64,000 nt of DNA. Origin: Treponema sp. (GTDB lineage Bacteria; Spirochaetota; Spirochaetia; Treponematales; Treponemataceae). The stretch is from positions 110,987 to 174,986 of the forward strand of contig JAFSJX010000098.1 of NCBI GenBank assembly GCA_017449285.1, read 5' to 3'. Positions 61,041 to 64,000 of this stretch are shown in pieces. The position numbers and the translations under genes were made by a program. A model generated the notes under the pieces. It saw nothing but the letters and a program-made list of their open reading frames with translations, was not told where the DNA came from and searched no databases. Each line of letters begins with the position of its first letter. Position 1 is the stretch's first letter.

Positions 61041-62250
61041 ACAAAAATCCAAACAGCCACAGCGGAATCTTTGAACCATTGCCAGTTTCAATTCCATCTG
61101 CGGCAACAAAGGCATTTTCCAGAGATTTTATCTGTTCGCCGGTCTTGTTTTTTCCGCCACATTCGATTGTGTATTTGCCGTTAACAAAAAAATCGCTTGC
61201 TTTTGAAAGTTCCACCGTCTGATTATACGAAAGCTGGTTTAACAAAAAAGTTTCCCTAGCATTTCCTTCGTCAACCTTTTTGCCCTCAAACAGATACATC
61301 AGGTTCGTGTTTTCAAGAAAAATCTTGTCGGGCTTTTGAAGCGAGCTTACGTTTTTCAAATCCTTAAATAAAGAAGCAATCAGCTTTGCATCGGTAAGGC
61401 TTTTTAAATATGAAAGCAGAGTCGTTCTATTCAGCTCCATGACACCAGAGATTTTGGAAGTATTCAGAACAAACGGAGAACTTTCCGCAATTATCGCCAG
61501 AAGCTTTTTGATTTTTGGAACATAGGCTATATCGATTTTCCTTAAAAGCGGAAGCTCGACATCCAAAATCATATTTATGGTTTCTTCAAGCTTCATGTAG
61601 TAAGTATCCAACCCTTCCAGAAAAAAAGGATAATATCCGGTCTTTAAATATTCATCAAAGTATTCAAACGGCTTTACTTTGCTGCAAATATCAAAAGCAA
61701 GTTTTGTGTGATTCTGCAAAATCTCTTCCAGTGACAATTCCTGAAAATCCTTTCCCGTTTTTATATTCAGGAATTCACGAAAAGAAAGCCCCTGCATGTT
61801 ATACATCACCGGACGGCGACTCAAATCAGCACGGGCATCAAGAATCTGAAGGAGAGAAGAACCTGTAAAAACAACCTGCAGCTCCGGGTAATCGTCGTAA
61901 ATATTTTTGATATAAATAGACCAGTCTTCATGTCGGTGAACTTCATCCAGATAAAGAATCTTGCCGCCGTTTTTTGAGAAAGAATCCGCAAGATCAAGCA
62001 GAGAATTTTTTGCAAACCAGATATTATCAAGGCTTACAAAGAGGGCTTTTCCAGAAGTCACTAAATCCATATGATTGTTTTTAAGATGCTGCAGAAGAAG
62101 CGTCGTCTTTCCACAGCCCCTGGCTCCCTTGATTCCAATCAGCCGAGAATTCCAGTTGATTTTCTTATCCAGCGACCTTACAAAAGTTTCCCTTGTATTC
62201 CTGATTTTTTTTGCAGATAGTTCTATCAGCTCTGTATAATCTGTCATCAT
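61036..62250 (-). CDS. AAA_14 ATPase with DUF4143 domain (second copy)
   Basis: Walker A GARGCGKTTLLL, Walker B KILYLDEVHR, then ELQVVFTGSSLLQILDARAD and a complete C-terminus ending IPLWLFGFLY. 404 aa. Low identity to the first copy at 36333 but the same architecture and the same type of promoter array. A TATAAT box (62257-62262) ends 6 nt before the ATG, giving a leaderless message. Confidence 0.85.
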   Translation of the reverse strand: MMTDYTELIELSAKKIRNTRETFVRSLDKKINWNSRLIGIKGARGCGKTTLLLQHLKNNHMDLVTSGKALFVSLDNIWFAKNSLLDLADSFSKNGGKILYLDEVHRHEDWSIYIKNIYDDYPELQVVFTGSSLLQILDARADLSRRPVMYNMQGLSFREFLNIKTGKDFQELSLEEILQNHTKLAFDICSKVKPFEYFDEYLKTGYYPFFLEGLDTYYMKLEETINMILDVELPLLRKIDIAYVPKIKKLLAIIAESSPFVLNTSKISGVMELNRTTLLSYLKSLTDAKLIASLFKDLKNVSSLQKPDKIFLENTNLMYLFEGKKVDEGNARETFLLNQLSYNQTVELSKASDFFVNGKYTIECGGKNKTGEQIKSLENAFVAADGIETGNGSKIPLWLFGFLY

Positions 62251-62277
62251 GGTTATATTATAGCATATAAAATGAAA

Positions 62278-62363
62278 TTGTATAGTCTGATAAACAAAGT
62301 TTCATAAATATTGTACACACCAATGAGCAAAATAGAGTAAAATTTGTATATCGAAGTGAACAA
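62278..62363. promoter_or_regulatory. array of three 20-bp palindromes, 33-bp pitch
   Basis: Sites at 62278-62297, 62311-62330 and 62344-62363, each TTGTAYA-n-TRARCAA; starts are exactly 33 bp apart. The first covers the likely -35 box TATACA (62279-62284, minus strand) of the second AAA ATPase. Same site length and pitch as the array at 37594 but a different half-site sequence. Confidence 0.65.
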
Positions 62364-62441
62364 AATTGAAAAAAACGACCTATTTGCCGCTGGGTGGGTG
62401 CTAGAGTGGTGATGGAGATTATGTTCATTTTTTCATTTTCT

Positions 62442-62555
62442 GGGCGTTCCCACCGCAAGCGGTGGTCGGGCTTTTCGGGGTTCCGCACTAACCGCGCTCC
62501 ATTCCTACGCTTCGCTTCGGAACGTCCGCTTTCAGCGGCCGCCCCTACAATCCCT
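62442..62555 (+). repeat. repeat element family 2, copy F
   Basis: About 114 bp matching copy E: GGGCGTTCCC, hairpin CCACCGCAAGCGGTGG, TCGGGCTTTTCGGGG, ATTCCTACG, CGGAACG, hairpin and CTACAATCCCT. Fills most of the gap between the ATPase array and the lipoprotein fragment. Confidence 0.7.
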
Positions 62556-62648
62556 AACGCATTTTCTTAACCTAATAACTCTGTTGGATAAAAGATTTAC
62601 AACAATTTTTTATTCTGATACTATATTTATACAAAGGGAAATCTCATT

Positions 62649-63044
62649 ATGAAAAGAAATCTAAATTTCATCCTTCTTTTTCTTCTGTTACTTATATTTT
62701 CAAGCTGTTCTAATATTGTACAAGATAATAAATCAGATTCCTCTAGCAATCCTTGGACTGGAAATTGGTATGGTTATATTGGGGAGCATACTTCTGAGCA
62801 TTTTTATAAATTAACATTTAATGGAAATACAGCCTGTTTATTCTATACATCCAATACTGGTTATAAACCTTTGTATGAAACTGCCGTATATGAATATACA
62901 ACAAAAAATTTTAATATTACATTTACCCACTCTAGTTACGGAACTGCTCTTGATAAAAATATGGAAATATATGGAACTATGATTTCTGGCAGAGATGGAG
63001 GCATCAAAGAAAACCCACAGATGTCCGCCATTCCCCGAGCGTGA
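62649..63044 (+). pseudogene. Lipoprotein gene truncated at its 3' end
   Basis: Signal peptide with lipobox IFSSC, then NPWTGNWYGYIGEHTSEHFY and ATACLFYTS-like beta strands, as in small calycin-like spirochaete lipoproteins. Up to about 62985 it reads naturally; the last 15-20 codons come from the antisense of a primase gene, so the true C-terminus is lost. AAGGGA precedes the ATG. Confidence 0.6.
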
Positions 63045-63788
63045 GATTTCAATGTAGCTGTTAATTCCAAAATCTGAGAAAGTTTTATGAGCTGCAAGTA
63101 TGTCGTCTTTCCAGACAGCTTGATTAGCAGATGAATGACTATACGTCGCTATCGCTCCGTTTGCATGAGTGGAAATTATTGACATTTGCGCCTTCGGCGC
63201 ATGTGCATACAGTGCTTCGCACTGTTTACATGAGTGGAAATTATTTAACTTTGCGCCTTGCGGCGCATGCGCATCAAAATCCATCGCAAGAAACCGACAG
63301 AGATTCCCTTCCATAAGTGGATAGAGACCGATGACATCACGACAGAATTCATCTTTGCCAGCGAGATGATTATAAATGTAATTATCAGTCAATGCCACTG
63401 GTAATTTGTACGGACAAGTTGCACAAGAATATTTCTTCATATCACATTTACCCGAAGCCCATTTATTGCCACAGACGGGAGAATAACCGCTTTTGTTAGA
63501 TTTTGTATTAACCCAGCGGAGCGCAAATACATCCTTCCGCCCGATAAAAAGTGATTTATACAAATTGATTTTTTCTTGTGGTGAGCTTTGCCGATTAATT
63601 GTGTGAGGCTGATTAAAAAGATTATCCGTTGCGGGAAATATTGTCTCATTTTCTTCGGGTTGCATCTGAAAAGAATACTGTTTTTCTGTCAGAAAATTTT
63701 TGACAGCAGAATCCGTGTCAGACAAGTCCATCAACAGAGAAATCAAATCTTCTTTAGATAAGGTTTTAAGATACTTTTTTATGTCCAT
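62985..63788 (-). pseudogene. TOTE-type archaeo-eukaryotic primase, 3'-truncated
   Basis: From MDIKKYLKTLSKEDLISLLM (63788), then NLYKSLFIGRKDVFALRWVN, KWASGKCDMKKYSCATCPYK, NYIYNHLAGKDEFCRDVIGLY, FLAMDFD (the primase metal motif) and SRSGNGGHLWVFFD. This is the primase domain found at the start of TOTE conflict-system proteins. It breaks off after the WVFFDASISA strand, where a lipoprotein fragment is joined, so the rest of the primase and the helicase and nuclease parts are absent. A 138-bp repeat lies in frame right after DFD. Confidence 0.8.
63135..63272 (-). repeat. tandem hairpin repeat, in frame in the primase
   Basis: Two units of about 69 bp on the minus strand, each: hairpin ATGCGCC-GAAG-GGCGCA type, then AATAATTTCCACTCATG, AAAC, and a second small hairpin (AGTGCGAAGCACT in the first). 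138 bp is 46 codons with no stop, inserted between DFDA and the sequence that resumes as SSANQAVWKDDILAAHKTF. Confidence 0.7.
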
Positions 63789-63888
63789 AATCCATGCTCG
63801 ATAAGACAATATAACTTATTTTTTCGTATCGATGTTTTTCTCCACGCTCATGATAGCAGATTCAATAAAATAATTGTATACTCAAACT

Positions 63889-64000
63889 ATGCTCAGCAAA
63901 TCAAAATCAAACGAACTTACTGTTGGCCAGCTGAAAAAACGACTTTCGGAATTTGAAAAAGATTCGATTATTGAGCTGATTGCAGACCTGTACAAATCAA
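63889..64000 (+). CDS. 5' end of a DUF6155-like protein (runs off window)
   Basis: 37 codons: ELTVGQLKKRLSEFEKDSII then ELIADLYKS, the opening of DUF6155-type proteins. The primase relic begins with a similar helix (KKYLKTLSKEDLISLLMDL). TATACT (63877-63882) ends 6 nt before the ATG, and there is no ribosome binding site. Confidence 0.5.
   Translation, partial: MLSKSKSNELTVGQLKKRLSEFEKDSIIELIADLYKS

Noticed and set aside
1..64000. tRNA or rRNA genes
   Set aside because: I looked for T-loop GGTTCGAATCC-like and conserved rRNA stretches and saw none; a dedicated tRNA search was not possible.

Overview
The window looks like a chromosomal segment of a host-associated spirochaete, most likely a Treponema. 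The reasons are many spirochaete-style secreted and lipid-anchored proteins of unknown function, the mixture of intact core genes (rsmG, rsmE, hflX, sbcCD, ettA, proA, feoAAB, trkAH), a Wzi-like outer-membrane barrel, an M30-like metalloprotease and a pectate lyase. The genus is inferred from protein character, not from a marker gene: there is no rRNA, tRNA or CRISPR array here.

Layout. 1-8.6 kb: a GAF-like protein end, a membrane GGDEF protein coupled to a degenerate HD-GYP protein, a solute-binding lipoprotein, a TPR lipoprotein, an EamA exporter, proA, a hypothetical gene, and an InlB-repeat lipoprotein with an elaborate leader. 8.7-12.8 kb: an Lrp regulator and its likely aminotransferase partner, separated by a VapBC toxin-antitoxin pair, then a TPR protein with an Mrr-like tail. 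12.8-25.2 kb: rsmG, rsmE, secreted proteins, a metalloprotease, an aldo/keto reductase, a Wzi-like barrel with an ABC ATPase, an FMN oxidase and hflX. 25.3-36.3 kb: a CarB C-half/DapF fusion, a dead GGDEF relic, sbcCD, an ECF S component and the trkAH potassium system. 36.3-49.4 kb: an AAA ATPase with a phased operator array, ettA, pectate lyase, an orphan TctC-type binding protein, putP, a MATE exporter, and the feoA-feoA-feoB-Cys-rich/HMA iron operon. 49.5-54.7 kb: an aldo/keto reductase, a HAD lipoprotein, an FMN reductase and an exported UGSC-like redox protein. 54.7-64 kb: an accessory region full of broken genes (disrupted XRE regulator, decayed mrr, frameshifted cytosolic protein, HEPN and PD-(D/E)XK fragments, truncated TOTE-type primase) among a few intact ones (Doc module, Spx, XRE regulator, acyltransferase, second AAA ATPase).

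Four signals stand out. (1) Many genes without a Shine-Dalgarno site have a sigma-70 promoter (TTGCAW-like box, 17 bp, TANANT) whose -10 box ends 6-8 nt before the ATG, so their mRNAs should be leaderless or nearly so. (2) Homopolymer G/C tracts sit where slippage would switch genes: a G9 inside the 17-bp spacer of the tctC promoter, two G9 tracts inside the pectate lyase gene, and a C7 in a leader ORF whose end overlaps the start codon of the InlB lipoprotein, itself inside a perfect hairpin. (3) Both AAA_14/DUF4143 ATPase genes carry arrays of 20-bp palindromes repeated every 33 bp over their promoters, with different half-site sequences. (4) Short palindromic repeat elements are inserted in frame in coding sequences (carB-dapF, the Feo Cys-rich/HMA gene, the TOTE-type primase), resembling the behaviour known for Rickettsia palindromic elements.
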